Assembly (NCBI GenBank): GCA_036345935.2
Contig: JADWOT020000002.1
Span: 9,888,196 to 9,952,195, forward strand
Origin: Taenia hydatigena
Lineage: Eukaryota > Platyhelminthes > Cestoda > Cyclophyllidea > Taeniidae
Length of the DNA stretch: 64,000 bases
Direction of reading: 5' to 3'
The position numbers and the translations under genes were made by a program. Under the pieces are notes generated by a model. The model saw only the letters and a list, made by a program, of their open reading frames with translations, had not been told where the DNA came from and ran no database searches. The stretch's first letter is position 1. Each line of letters begins with the position of its first letter. Below are positions 13,985 to 24,944 of the stretch, piece after piece.

Positions 13985-14105
13985 CTCGGTAGTCCTAATG
14001 TTATAGCCCGAATCGATAATGCGATAAAGCCTTCATTTAGTGCATTGGTGACACTATCTCCTCTTTCTGGTTGAGGAGGTGTGGTTATGTCATGTGGCTC
14101 AAAAG
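13985..14105 (-). CDS. Possible internal exon, unrecognised
   Basis: It lies between the acceptor GGAGTTTGCAG and the donor CTACCGAG|GTGGGTATG. It encodes FEPHDITTPPQPERGDSVTN and then ALNEGFIALSIRAITLGLP. Phase 1 in, phase 2 out. Both splice sites are moderate. Family unknown. Confidence 0.33.
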
Positions 14106-14316
14106 CTGCAAACTCCAAAGCAAGAGAGCATTTGCGAATGACCAAATGGGAATAATCAGGACTAAACAAAATGCAATTTAAAGAAAAGGCTCATCGGGAT
14201 AGGAAGTGAAGACACCACCACTCAAGGGTGGTCAAATATAGTGCGAGTACGGTGAAATAAGATTGCTATTTTTCACAATTAAGTGCTGAAACTTGCAAAC
14301 AAAGCTAGGAGCGAAA

Positions 14317-14542
14317 CTAGCACAGCATGTCAAAAATTTCAAGGCGTGGTTGGAATGCGCGCAAGCGTAGATTCACACAAACGGGTATTTTAGGATATGA
14401 TAAAACTCGGTCGCCTTTTCGTCCCCATTGATTTAAGAGGTTGTGACAGGTGCACCTTACTAATAAGCTCGCGGTGGAAAAGGGGTGGGAACACGCAAGT
14501 ATGCGGCAAGATTTGTCAAGAAGTTCAGATCCCGTCTGCTTG
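14317..14542 (-). CDS. Possible terminal exon, unrecognised
   Basis: After the acceptor GTCTCCTTTTAG the frame runs 74 codons to a stop, starting KQTGSELLDKSCRILACSHP and including LLNQWGRKGDRVLSYPKIP. Family unknown. The pyrimidine-rich acceptor is the best evidence. Confidence 0.33.
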
Positions 14543-15177
14543 CTAAAAGGAGACAACTCATTCGTGCAAAAATACACATGTCAGGTCAAAACCGCGCTTT
14601 ATTATGTTGTTTGAACATAAAGCAGTAGTTATTTTAGTGTATTCCAATCACTCAAAAAGGTGCGTTCTCGCACTCTACTAAAACGTCAATCAAGTAGCAT
14701 GCTCACCTCTCTGGAGCTCTACACGTCACCATATTTACCCATAAATAAATTTGCCAAAGTCATTTAGAAAATTAATAAGGAGACTCTCAAATGCAGATTT
14801 AGTGGAACCAACCCCCTTGGTTTGCTTCATTTTGCAGAGTGCGTTGGATGCATGCGATTGCTCGTATCCATGCAACAAGTAACAGGTAAATGCATTGGTA
14901 TATCAAAACGGCAACACGGCTTTCTTTCTGACACTATGCTTGAACCCGAATAACGTATAGGTTTAGAGGGTACGATGTAATTAAAGCAAGCGTGCCTTCT
15001 AAATTTCCACATTGACTTCCGGATTTGAAATAAAATTGGCTTTTGCATTTTACCGTTAAGTAAACACATTACCACCTTGTTCGCAATAAGTTGGAGACCA
15101 CCTTGCACTTAACGCATGCTAATCAGCAATGGCTACCTAGTCCTGACTATCCAAGGTCACTCGACACTATGCCTCTT
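14543..15177. other. No supportable gene
   Basis: The minus-strand frame at 14827-15108 has no motif or splice support. Otherwise nothing seen. Confidence 0.35.
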
Positions 15178-15775
15178 CTGAAACTGTCATGAGTAGTCAG
15201 TAGGCTGGACAAACACCTTCCTAAATGCGTGAAACGTAACAAGACGCAAGGCCTCAAATATAATATTTCGCACGGCATGCTGCTAAACTTGGCAGTAGAA
15301 AGGGAGGAGAGAAAATTGGGGAAGAAGAGAGGAGAGAGGCAGAAATATATTACCCCTCGCCCATTCTTCATACTCGCTTTATTCCCACTACTTCAAAAGC
15401 AGATCAGCAACTTTTCAGGCATCAGACCATCACGTTCAGAACATATCAAAAGTTGGACGACAAGAGCAGGACAGACACAGAAGTGACGTAAGTAAGGTTA
15501 CTTTTTTGGCGCTAGAGGCAAAATGCGTGGTAAAATAAGAATTTGTAAGCTAGTCTCGCTAAGCTGGCTATTAGAAAACCTCTCTCTAGTTGCATGCGTA
15601 ATTCACTACGGAGTGATAACATATTCCAACCATAAAATTGGGAAATAGTACCATAGCCACCTATTACCAGAAAGTAGTGTGATGCATTTGACCAAGTAGC
15701 TTGCGCTAACGACTAACTTCAAACTAACTTTTCTTTAAATTAAGGGAATATTTAGGCACCAGAGGAGCCGACAAC
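15178..15775 (+). repeat. Direct duplication, copy 2, running into the gap
   Basis: This is the partner of bases 1-660. It carries the same AACAAGACGCAAGGCC segment, a longer purine-rich tract (15299-15340) and the TTCACTACGGAGTGATAACAT segment. Similarity continues to the edge of the N block at 15776, so the true end of the duplication is hidden. Confidence 0.6.
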
Positions 15776-15875
15776 NNNNNNNNNNNNNNNNNNNNNNNNN
15801 NNNNNNNNNNNNNNNNNNNNNNNNNNNNNNNNNNNNNNNNNNNNNNNNNNNNNNNNNNNNNNNNNNNNNNNNNNN
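15776..15875. other. Assembly gap of 100 N
   Basis: Exactly 100 unknown bases, the conventional size for a scaffold gap of unknown length. It lies next to a duplicated segment, which is a likely reason for the assembly break, and downstream of the FN3 exon where a last antigen exon would be expected. Confidence 0.98.
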
Positions 15876-16694
15876 TTTAGAGAGAATATCAATGATTTGT
15901 CGGTGCTGTTAAATGGCACTTGTCTCATGATCACACTTGTTGCAAATGTTTTCCGATGGCACCTATGCCCATGCAAAGAACTAATTTTTACTTAAAGACA
16001 CGACACATTCGATGTCACCTTCTTTGTCGACGCACTTTATTGTTATGCGGTGAGATACAGCGCGTTAAGATGTGATATGACTGGTAGCATTCTATTCAAG
16101 GCACTCGAAATTACACGCAATAGTCTTCACATGAAAGTAATTTTGGTAGTGGCAGGTCCGACTTTCGGCACTCTCGAGAATTTGTCGAGTAGAACCCAAA
16201 TTATCAGCCACCCTCCCCACGTGCCCTTTACCATTTGAAAATCCATTTCAAAATTCATTAAATAATTGCACCTTTACAAAGGCAATTTCATTCCATTTTG
16301 CATCGACAGCTGGTGTGACAGAGCTATTAAATTTCGCATGGCTGGATTAAAGTGCAATTAGTTTCAGGAAAGAGACCTAACGGAAAGCCTGCCGCAGTAG
16401 TGTTTTCTTTGCAAACATTAAAATCCGAGTGTACCACTTTGTATTTTTGCTATGATTCTCGCATCACTCGCGCGGAAAGTCAGTCGTCGTAGCACAGATA
16501 AGGCTAATCATAAGTCGCCACGCTGCACAGCAGTCTGCCTCTCATAAGTCTTCTTGTTGAAGCAGACAAAAGTGGATGATCGCATCGACGCGGCTACACT
16601 TGCCTACCGCAATGCAGACAGTATGGGACATTAAACTTGACCCACCATCGGACATGTAGGAATACTGGAATCATAATCACAGGCGATGGCTTAC
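15876..16694. other. Region 3' of the FN3 exon; C-terminal exon not identified
   Basis: A short hydrophobic last exon of the antigen gene should lie here on the minus strand or in the gap. One weak candidate follows CTGTGCAG near 16532 and reads WRLMISLICATTT before a stop, in the phase left by the FN3 donor. I do not consider it sufficient. Nothing else is supported. Confidence 0.3.
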
Positions 16695-17014
16695 CTGTGC
16701 GTAGTGTTGTTATTATACCGCAGTAAAGCCAAACGCTGAGCTGATCTTTGAATGCTTCGAGACGAACCTTGTACGGTTTGGTTGGCTGCAGCTCACCAAG
16801 TGTGACTGTTCCTTCGGAGCAATCAGCGGTTATCAGATATGGGTCGCCAGATAAATCATCTGCTATTGCATTTAGAACGATTCGGTTGATGTCGAGTTTG
16901 GCCGGGTTGTGGGTGTCCCAACTTAGGCGATACGTTTGAGACCCGAGTGACTCCAATTGAAGTAGTGAGAAATCGGGATCCCTACTACCTCGTTTGCTTT
17001 CGTTACCATCAATT
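16695..17014 (-). CDS. Fibronectin type III exon of an EG95/TSOL18-type oncosphere antigen gene
   Basis: This exon encodes a single FN3 domain of the secreted or surface host-protective antigen family of taeniid tapeworms. On the minus strand it follows a clean acceptor (ACTACAATTGCC, then TTTTTTAG) and ends at the strong donor CACAG|GTAAGCC. It holds one leading base, 106 open codons and one trailing base. Recognisable pieces are GSQTYRLSWD (FN3 strand B with its Trp), then TVTLGELQPTKPYKVRLEAF (the L.P.KPYKV core of strands E-F), then ITTLRTGKPSP just past the domain end. This order and the spacing match the family as I know it; members have a signal exon, an FN3 exon and a short hydrophobic C-terminal exon. 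The C-terminal exon was not found and may lie in the gap at 15776-15875 or beyond it. The nearest signal exon upstream does not match its phase (see findings). Confidence 0.75.
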
Positions 17015-17556
17015 CTAAAAAAGAGGCAATTGTAGGCGTTTTAATCAACCATGAAGATGCAGAATTGTCACAACTAGCATCTTGACAGAAACAGTAGTGA
17101 ACAAAAGACCGTCAGAATGCATATGCTTAAAAGAAGTGAAGCTCAATAAGGGGAGTGTTACTGTATATTATCATTCTAAAAGGAGCATAACACTTCTATT
17201 TGCACGTGCTTGCGCAAGGTTCGTTTAGAAATACACTTCTTGTGTTTGACAAGACAGCGTTATTTATTTACGTCAACTTTTATTTGTCAACTCTCATGCA
17301 ATTCGACCTCGTGATTGGTGCCTCCTGTCAGACTCTATACCAATTTTTCATTTGAAGATTGCGCGCTAGTGTTGAAATGGGAGATAGTAGGCAGAGATGT
17401 TGCAATCGGGCCGAAATCGGTATGATTAAAAATGCATATCCCAAGCAAATTAAAGCCCAAATACTAGACCACACGTGCAGATTTGCAGAGGGCAGTTAAG
17501 GTTGAAAACATGAAGCATTTGATGTTGAGATTTCATTGTCACTCCTTTGCATCAAC
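16963..17556 (-). repeat. Inverted copy (arm 2), containing intron 1 and the FN3-exon start
   Basis: This is the partner of 4296-4893 in opposite orientation, 12 kb away. It covers about 540 bases of intron 1 and the first 50 or so bases of the FN3 exon. The duplication end falls inside the exon, so one of the two arms was cut at this point. Confidence 0.7.
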
Positions 17557-18399
17557 GCTTTTTGGCTAGAAGTAGACAAAGATGGATAGAAATCCCATTT
17601 TCGATAAGTGTCACAGTTCGCTATGCACTGTGCGGGGTACAAATGCGCCAGCTATTCACCTGTTCTGGTTAGGTAGAGTCTCTGCATAGATTCGTAGACA
17701 TCATGGGCATAAAAACTTAAAATGTGCAATCAGTGTCAGTGGTGGGTTCATTTGGCACTGAAGTCAACAACTGCAGTGAAGAGACGAGAAGCCACAAAGT
17801 GAATGGGCTGACCCTAATAGCGCATTCAAGTCATATGCATGGTCTTTCAAACCTATGTCGCATCGACGACGGAAACACAGTCTTCAACTCGTGTTGAGTC
17901 CTCATTTACATTCCCTTAGTGTTACGAGAATCTGTGCGGCTTAAGCCCAAATTGGCAATGTGCTAGCTATCGCAAATCACGCAAGTCGTATGCAGTCTTG
18001 TCACTTAGGTGAAGTGCTGAATGTTTGCACCTGAAGGATGTCTTGAAAATAGCGGGATGCAAATTAGAAATAAAAGCAGGAAATAAAAGTCACTGGCTAT
18101 TCCCAGAAGTTTCAACATAATTTGACGGCGACGTCATAGCAATTGACTAGAAACATTGGATTATCTCCAGCAACTTCTAATCATCCAGTGCATGTTTCAT
18201 ACCTACTATGCATCTACCCACTTTCGAAGGTGTTATGTGCACGAAGGTTCCTAGTGAATACAAGTGGGCATTAGCGCAGGTTAACGCAACTTTTCAAAAC
18301 GTGGAGAGTGCGGGGTCAGAATTTCAAAATGCGATAGAATCGAAATACCCATACTGCAGCATAAAACAAAGCAGAAGACAATTGTCAAATGCATCTTAC
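17557..18399. other. Intron 1 of the antigen gene, part outside the inverted arm
   Basis: Lies between the two antigen exons. No further exon was found, although the phase conflict predicts a small one could be hidden here or in 17015-17556. Confidence 0.35.
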
Positions 18400-18469
18400 C
18401 ACGATATTCTGTGGGTTCTTTAGCCAAAGAGGAGGCAGCCAACACGATAAGGAAGAGGTAAAGCGACAT
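18400..18469 (-). CDS. Signal-peptide exon (exon 1) of the EG95-type antigen gene
   Basis: This short first exon encodes MSLYLFLIVLAASSLAKEPT and a few more residues. It has a hydrophobic core, small residues before the expected signal-peptidase site (after SSLA), and a charged mature start. It ends at CGTG|GTAAGATGC, a good donor, leaving one base in phase 1. A TATA-like box lies about 40 bases upstream, so the 5' leader would be very short, as is common in compact tapeworm genes. The FN3 exon lies 1.39 kb downstream on the same strand. Signal-peptide and FN3 halves on separate exons is the known layout of this family. Joined directly to the acceptor at 17014, the reading frame does not carry into FN3, so either an unseen small exon intervenes or the gene is broken. 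Confidence 0.6.
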
Positions 18470-18507
18470 CTCTGCCCTAAAAGTACTCGCGTTCACAATT
18501 CAAGACA

Positions 18508-18516
18508 TATTTATAG
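18508..18516 (-). promoter_or_regulatory. TATA-like box upstream of the antigen exon 1
   Basis: The minus strand reads CTATAAATA here, 39-47 bases upstream of the ATG at 18469. This is the expected place for a TATA box if transcription starts 10-15 bases before the ATG. AT-rich matches occur by chance in this sequence, so the support is its position only. Confidence 0.4.
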
Positions 18517-19246
18517 AAATGGTCTGCGCTTATATCAGCCTATCAGGTATGTTGATCTTGACCTGCAGGGCGGTTTCTCCATTAACACGGTAAAGCTATC
18601 AGGCGCTGATGCGTGTGGGCTATTCCAACTTCAATGCTCACATTTGTCATCATGCTGTCTTATAGGTCGGTTTTGCCTGAGGAAAATTAAAGCACCACCC
18701 ACTAATAAGCCAGTGCTTGTGACTACGAACGCATCAACATTACATTCCGAAAAGTAGGCCAAATTAAGCCTCCCACGCTCTCCGCATCGTGCCAGGCAAC
18801 TTGTGTCTGCGTTAACGCTACCATCAATTTGTATCTATTTCAACGAGATGGCTTATGACACACAAACCGACATGCAGCTTAGATCACTTTCAAAATGTGG
18901 ATTTTTTAAACGCAAGGCTCAAATTTGCTATGATGACTTAGGTAGCTGTAAACGTTATTGGTGGCTGTGCTCTCAAGCATGAGTGCATTTAATTTCGAAA
19001 TGACTGGATGTGGTAAAGGTGGCCAAAATATCATTTAATTATAAACAATGCGGGAGGACTCCCACTCAGCAATTGCATTCTCACCTCAGTATCTGTTTCC
19101 AATCACATTCCGATAGATAACAATGCGGCGACGCCTGCATCATCTCTATGTGTTACGTTGCTCAAAGTGCATGTCAGAAGAACCAACGCTTGCCAAATAC
19201 ATCTTTCTACAGAGTGGTCAGAGAAAAACGTTGGAAGGCATCTTAC

Positions 19247-19315
19247 CACTGTCTTCTGCGTCCCTATGGTCAAAGCGCAAGTAGCCAACAAAACAAGGTA
19301 GAATGGAAGAGCCAT
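19247..19315 (-). CDS. Second, paralogous signal-peptide exon of the same antigen family
   Basis: The exon encodes MALPFYLVLLATCALTIG and then TQKTV. It is 69 bases against 70 in the exon at 18400-18469, aligns with it at the DNA level (shared CTTGTTTTGTTGGCT-like core), and ends at the same GTGGTAAGATGC donor context. If the donor is GTG|GTAAG it ends in phase 0, unlike the phase 1 of its paralogue. No FN3 exon lies between the two signal exons. It is therefore an alternative first exon of the same gene, or the remnant of a neighbouring copy that lost its FN3 exon. No TATA box was seen at the usual distance. Confidence 0.5.
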
Positions 19316-19441
19316 CCTCAACTTAGAAATACCTTGAAACCACAGCACCCGACGCATTTGTACATGTGAGAGAATACTTTTCTTGTTTAAGAGGTCGTTG
19401 TGGATGAAGGAGTAATGCAACTGCGGTTGCCGCGCCTTCAC

Positions 19442-20739
19442 TGCCTCTAACCAAGGTTTTCCCTACTTTGCAGACGTTCGATTCGCTTGCATATGCTATA
19501 GGTGGTCACATTGTGATAGGTCGCTACACTCTCTTTATGGGTAAAGACAGTGCATCATCATCTCTTCCATCTCTACCTACAAATATAAAAGTCAACGCAA
19601 AGGAATCCTACCGAACTTGGTAAAATTTAAACAGTTGGCACAAAACAAACAAGACCACGGATAAAAAGATCGTGCAGAAATAATGGAATGCGATATCATC
19701 CATCTTGTGCCGACTTAATTAGCACCGTTTCCTTCTATTCGTTTCTCGAATACTTTGCTGCAGTGTCTCACTGTGCAGTGGCTGACCAAAGGTAAGAAAA
19801 GAAAATTTGTTGCACAATCCTAGGCAAATCGTTCTGCTCAATTTTAAGGGTTGTAAGTAAGAGAGACGTTGGATCGAACGAGATCCCCTACTGTATACTT
19901 GAGAGCAAGCAAATTAGCCAGTGATGATGCAGTTACTGTGTTCATTTATCTAAAAATTAATCTAGCGAAACTCGCGCCTTAGAAGAATTGCAGGACACTG
20001 ATCAACGCCAAAAGCAAAACAGATGCTTTTCTCACATTCGTTCTGTAGCTTAGTCAAAAATCTCGAAACGGCTCGTGGAACTACTTCTGTCGATGTTAAA
20101 TATTAGTAATTTGCCCGCTAACCTCCTGTAGATCATTTTAATGATTTTGCCGCAACAAAAATTAGAAGTCGCTAAACACGTTGGTAGAGAAAATAAGACC
20201 CACGTTTCAAAAGCTTGCATAAGAGAAATGAAGAAGCGATCTCTCAATAAGATGTAGAGGCATATGACTCGCTGCAATGTCAGCGTGAGTATTTCCATGC
20301 TTAAGCGATCTGGTTCAAAGAAACAGTGGTATCACATGCTAGAAAAGGGGTTATGCTAAGCCACCCACACTGATTCGTGGCAGATGGCTTGTGAAGGCGT
20401 TATTGCGAACATTCATTCAAGTCTACTTTAGCTGGAAGACTTATAGCAAACCAACCGATGTTCAGTCGAGAATGCATGGGAATCGCGGGATGCTTGTGCA
20501 TGAAGTTGAGTAATAATGATTCCATTCGAGTTAAGATATGCACAATGGATGGTGACGCTATAAGAATAGGTACGAGATTCTACTACGGAAACCTGATCCT
20601 TCTTTTCGAATGCAGTACTAAGGAGCTCCAACATTTTTAGCCAATTAGAGGCAGCGCAGATTGCAATTTTGTCTAGCTGTGTGTAAGACTGAAATCCCTC
20701 AATAACAAATAAGGGAGTAGCATTTATCTTGCACGTCTA
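19442..20739. other. No supportable gene
   Basis: Frames at 20050-20298 (-) and 20458-20640 (+) lack motifs and splice sites. The promoter of the second signal exon would lie near 19330-19450, with no clear TATA. Confidence 0.35.
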
Positions 20740-22420
20740 CCAACTCTGAGTAAGTAGTACTTTGTGTTTACGTCCAGTGACCCCCTTGAACGTCTGCGCA
20801 TTAGTTGTTGTGGTGGGCATCGTTCCTCGTACAAACATCACTGGATTAGATCGTCTCATGGCTTTCGAGTTGGTTGCAAAAAAATGTGAGCACGATTCTG
20901 TGGAGGAGTGGGGAAGGGCATAGGGCTGGTAACTCTAGCACTTCATAAGGTCAGACTGTCAGGGTGGGACAAGTTGCATTTGATTTCGCGATCCTTAATG
21001 AATCTAGAACGTTACTTTGGAAGAAGCGTGCACACATTTATTTATTTATAACTTCATCTGAAAATGTTCTCTTCGTCGCCGCATTGTTGGCGTAATAGCC
21101 CATTTCTCTAGCAAAATTATGCTTCTCCATTGCAAGACCGTAGCATCGCCTTGAAAACTTGGCCTCACACAACTGTGCCCAAGTACGAGCACTCTCCTTC
21201 GATTGTATAGGCACAGTGATGGCTTTTGAAGTGGTTTTGCTATTGTCACTACTCCTCGTCGAATCAAGTTGAGCAGTGGGTGTATTTGGCACCAAATTAA
21301 CGAATAGTGGGAGTTCACATTCCCACGAAAACCTGAGGCAATTACAGCAAAAGACTAAGAAGTTTTCTTTTCGACAATGCCATTAAAGTGTGTGTATGTG
21401 CGATGGTAAGATAGAAACATGGCTAGGTTTACGGGAACCCTGCTCTTAGTGTCTACATGCTCCGTTCATTGCCTTTATTATTAGCATGATTTATGAGGAA
21501 GGCAAGGTATGTGTTAGGTGGGGAAAAGTGGGAGAGTTCTGAATGAGGAGGAAATTTACTGCAACGCATGTGTGCCCTTGAGTTTACGTACATGCATAAT
21601 CAGTTGCACATTCGGCTTAAGTGAGTGAGCATTTACCATTGCGAGTCATCTTCATCACTCTGGCGTCAACTGCTTTCGTGCATATTGATGGGAAGTAGTG
21701 AATTATTTAAATGCTGCATTACTGCTCAGTGACCATTGTGCGTAGCAGAACGCGTGGACAAATTAAAATTAGAGGCGTAGACCTTTGTAAAATTGATAAA
21801 AATAGGAAGGAAGTCGGCTTGAGTGCCCTTGGAAAGGGTAGGCTGCGGGTTACGTAATATGCAGAAACGAACCTGGCTACAACATTAGCACCCAAGTTAT
21901 TGCAAGCAATACCGAGAAGGTAAACAGACAACAGCAAAGCATCTTACAAGTAAAGAAAGGAATGATACTTCTGAGTTAGTTGGGTGGCTGACGAATGCCA
22001 GGCAGTGGGCAAGTAAATTGCAGGCATTTCATAAATAAACTGACAAAATTAGAGAATTTGGAGCTGGCATTAGTGACGTGGACGTATTGAATTGACGTCG
22101 AATAAATGACGGATTAAAGATATCAGGGCATGCATATATGCATAATTGTATGTTTAAGACGGAAAAAAGGAAAGCAGTTGGAAAAGTGTTATGCTGGCAT
22201 TATATGCGTGTCACATATGCGTGACGGTGAGACGAAATGCGGAAATCGTAAGGTGAAACATCATCACCACATAAAATGCAGTCGTTTACGCAAAGAGTTA
22301 TTTGATTTGATAAACAATGCTTTCTCGGTCAAAAAATTGCGATGAAGAGGATAAAATGAATAAACGTTCTTATGGATGGGGAGAGGGACTTCTATTAATG
22401 GGTTATAAGCAGTGACGATG
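20740..22420 (-). repeat. 1.65-kb duplicated unit, copy 1, with conserved peptides
   Basis: The unit matches 61950-63680 in the same orientation at a near-constant offset of 41.2 kb. Landmarks are GCACAGTGATG, CGCATTGTTGG/AGCATTGTCAG, GGCAAGGTATGTGTTAGG, CACATATGCGTGACGG and TATTAATGGGTTATAAG. On the minus strand two reading frames stay similar in protein. One is ITVPIQSKESA, then AQLC.AK.SRRC near 21118-21213. The other is MRRSNPVMFVRGTMPTTTT near 20790-20860. It could be a duplicated gene fragment or a decayed mobile element; no terminal repeats or reverse transcriptase are visible. Confidence 0.6.
21105..21250 (-). CDS. Conserved coding-like segment inside duplicated unit copy 1
   Basis: This is the counterpart of 62330-62440. 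The peptide continues as EKHNFAREMGYYANNAATKR, beyond the part that is similar in copy 2. It may be an exon of a gene fragment or part of an old element. Exon borders are uncertain. Confidence 0.33.
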
Positions 22421-22871
22421 GTGCGCGCTGTCACCACCACCATCAACACGCAGATGGGCAAAGTTGTGATATATTCAGACTCTGAGAGAGTGCTCCGGCT
22501 GTGGAGACAGCATTTGCTTCTCTGTCGGCATGCTTTGCACGCGCAGCGTGCCAGTAGTGACCAGGCAGCTGACTTTCAAATGGTGAGACAATCGATTAAA
22601 TCAAGTGCTTAGGTCACATCCCCAAGCTAAGTTGTGCGATCACGACTGCCAGCAAGACGCGTTTTACGGTTCTATTCCTCCTCGTCTACTCCTCATTGGC
22701 CTCTTTCGTTTGGGTCGCCGGCTTTTATCCTAGCTTTTTATCTATCACCTGGTCCATGCTGGACTCTGTGGGCACGATGCTGAGGAAAGATGGGAGCTCT
22801 AATGCCAATAGCATGCAGGTCGCCAAAGAAACAGAGGCATTTGTTACAATGCAGATTAGACAGTTAATCAT

Positions 22872-23087
22872 TTGCACGAAGAAGAGGAGAAAAAGAACTC
22901 GACAGGATCGTCTGATACAAAGTTTGCCAGATTCCAGCAGATACTCAATTTCTTTGCCTTGCCTAGAGGCTTCTGTCTGCTCGATGCTGCCGTTGGTGTA
23001 CGTCTGACTGTGAGACGCCTTGACTGTTTACTGGCGACGAGTAAAGTAGCTGTTTTCCAGCTTGTCTGGATACCGTGCATGGTTTGA
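22872..23087 (+). CDS. Possible terminal exon, unrecognised, hydrophobic
   Basis: The plus-strand frame includes KFARFQQILNFFALPRGFCL, then LDAAVGVRLTVRRLDCLLAT, and ends with FQLVWIPCMV and a stop. It looks protein-like and membrane-leaning. The upstream splice site is uncertain. A different frame on the same strand is open further upstream. Confidence 0.28.
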   Translation: MHEEEEKKNSTGSSDTKFARFQQILNFFALPRGFCLLDAAVGVRLTVRRLDCLLATSKVAVFQLVWIPCMV

Positions 23088-24538
23088 GATAACTGCAGAC
23101 TACTCATACGCATTTGTAAGGTCTAATCCTGTCTGATTCTTTATTCAAAAGACGTGTGAGAACAGAAGTGACTTCATGCCTCAAAAATGGAGTGGATGTG
23201 GCCGATAGTTGTGCATGCCTAGATAGTTAAAAGGATTGAACTTCACGGATTAAGTCGACTTCCTTAAGGTCGAGGCAAAATTTAGCAAAGAAATTAGGAG
23301 AAGCAGGCTTCAGATTACAAATTGCCTTGTGCATTCCATTGGTAGAGCAATTTCGCTTGGTTATGGTAATGCTACAAACGAGATAGTTAAAAATTGCCTA
23401 GACGGCAAAACTTCATCTTATTCAAAATGATTTTCCTGAATTGTCGACAAAGCTAACGCTAATCAGATTTTTTAAAACAACCCATTCCTTAAAAATTGTT
23501 TTAAGCTAGATTCTGACAATCTTGATGCAGTTAATAAGAGAGGTGCTTGGTTTAGATGCATGACACTTAAATATTTGGATGAAGATGATGCCTTGATCCC
23601 CGGGTTTCCTACAATCATGAGTTAAAATGGACAGATGTACCGGTTTTATCATTTAAGCGCCAACATTTACATTCTAGAAAGGGAACTGATGTGGTGTTTG
23701 CAATCGGTAATTAGATTTTCACCACTTCCACCACAGCACCGAATTTTGTATTCCTTACTAAGCACAAGTCTTACCCTCCTTTATTTGTAAAATGAAGCAT
23801 TGCCTTATCCGATTTAGTGTTGCCGATCAGTTTCGTGCAGTAAACCGCGGAAAATGCTGCCATAGTATACTCTGGACCCCTTTGAATGCAATTCATGTCA
23901 TCTATATCTTCTGGAAGATTTAATTTCTTTCAAAAAACCACCGAGTAAGTTTGTCCACTCAATTCATTTGAATGGCTACTTGAATGATTATTTGCTTCTT
24001 CAGTAGACGATACCCGACAATGCAAACGCATGAAATATTTCATCAGCACACCGTAGTCAATTAACCATACTATCCCCCTTAGTAACATTTGTTAACCTGC
24101 TTAAAGCGTTTAAATGGTCACAATACTGCTAAGATATGAATGCTTTTACGGAAAATTAGTGGTTAATTAGTTTCCACAATTTTTGGCACAGCATTAAAGC
24201 TGTAAAACCTAGTTGCAAGCATTGATTTGGCCGCTAAGGAGTGACATGTCATTTACAAGTAGTTCAAGATCCTGGTTCTGTTGGCAAATCATTTAGAGGT
24301 GGCCCTTATGCGAGAAAATAGCTTTCTTTGCCTTCTGTATTTAAAACAGCTCGAAATTGAAATGAGCGGATTGGTATTTCCTTTCATTTATATCAAATTT
24401 GGTGATTATGGAAAACCAAAAGTCAGTGTGTCACGATTCCTCAGTTGATATCCATTTGAGTAGGACAAGCTAGCCTGCTTTTTGACAAGCTGACTGACGT
24501 CTAGGAGACAAAAATACTTGCCATCCCACTTTCCTTAG
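23088..24538. other. No supportable gene
   Basis: Very AT-rich, almost no open frames. Likely intron or intergenic. Confidence 0.45.
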
Positions 24539-24944
24539 TTTATTCACCGCAAAACCTCCAGAGGGCCATTTCTTCCCTGTTTGTGTGGGTCGCACTGCAG
24601 ACGTGATCACCTACCACCCTTCGCCCAATTATTGGAGGCCGAAAATCCGACTTAGAGGTATATCACCTCCTCAAGGGGCCAATTCCACAGGTCAAGCCGT
24701 AAATTCATGGCGTACACCGCATAACCTCGACTTCAACTCGAGGATGAGAGAAGGGGAGGAAGTGGAGATGAGACATACTGCTTCACTTGCCACATTCTAT
24801 AATGATGACTTTCTAGTGCATGTCACTACATGCGTCATTGTTGACAAACACCATGAGTACATGTATAGTGGTCGAAAGAGAAATGAAGACAGCTCGTACT
24901 TGATTTTTCGACTTAGAGACGCTGATGGATTTCAATTGTGTTAA
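24539..24944 (+). CDS. Probable terminal exon, unrecognised
   Basis: After the acceptor ACTTTCCTTAG the frame is open for 134 codons to a stop. It includes LFTAKPPEGHFFPVCVGRTA, YHPSPNYWRPKIRLRGISPP, TASLATFYNDDFLVHVTTCV and DSSYLIFRLRDADG. The region is less AT-rich than its flanks. An internal AG|GTATAT after KIRLR could be a donor, so the true exon may be shorter. Family unknown. Confidence 0.42.

Noticed and set aside
18281..18496. Reading the whole 71-codon frame around the signal exon as one protein
   Set aside because: The frame crosses a strong GTAAG donor shared with its paralogue at 19.25 kb, and the part after it is hydrophobic intron sequence.
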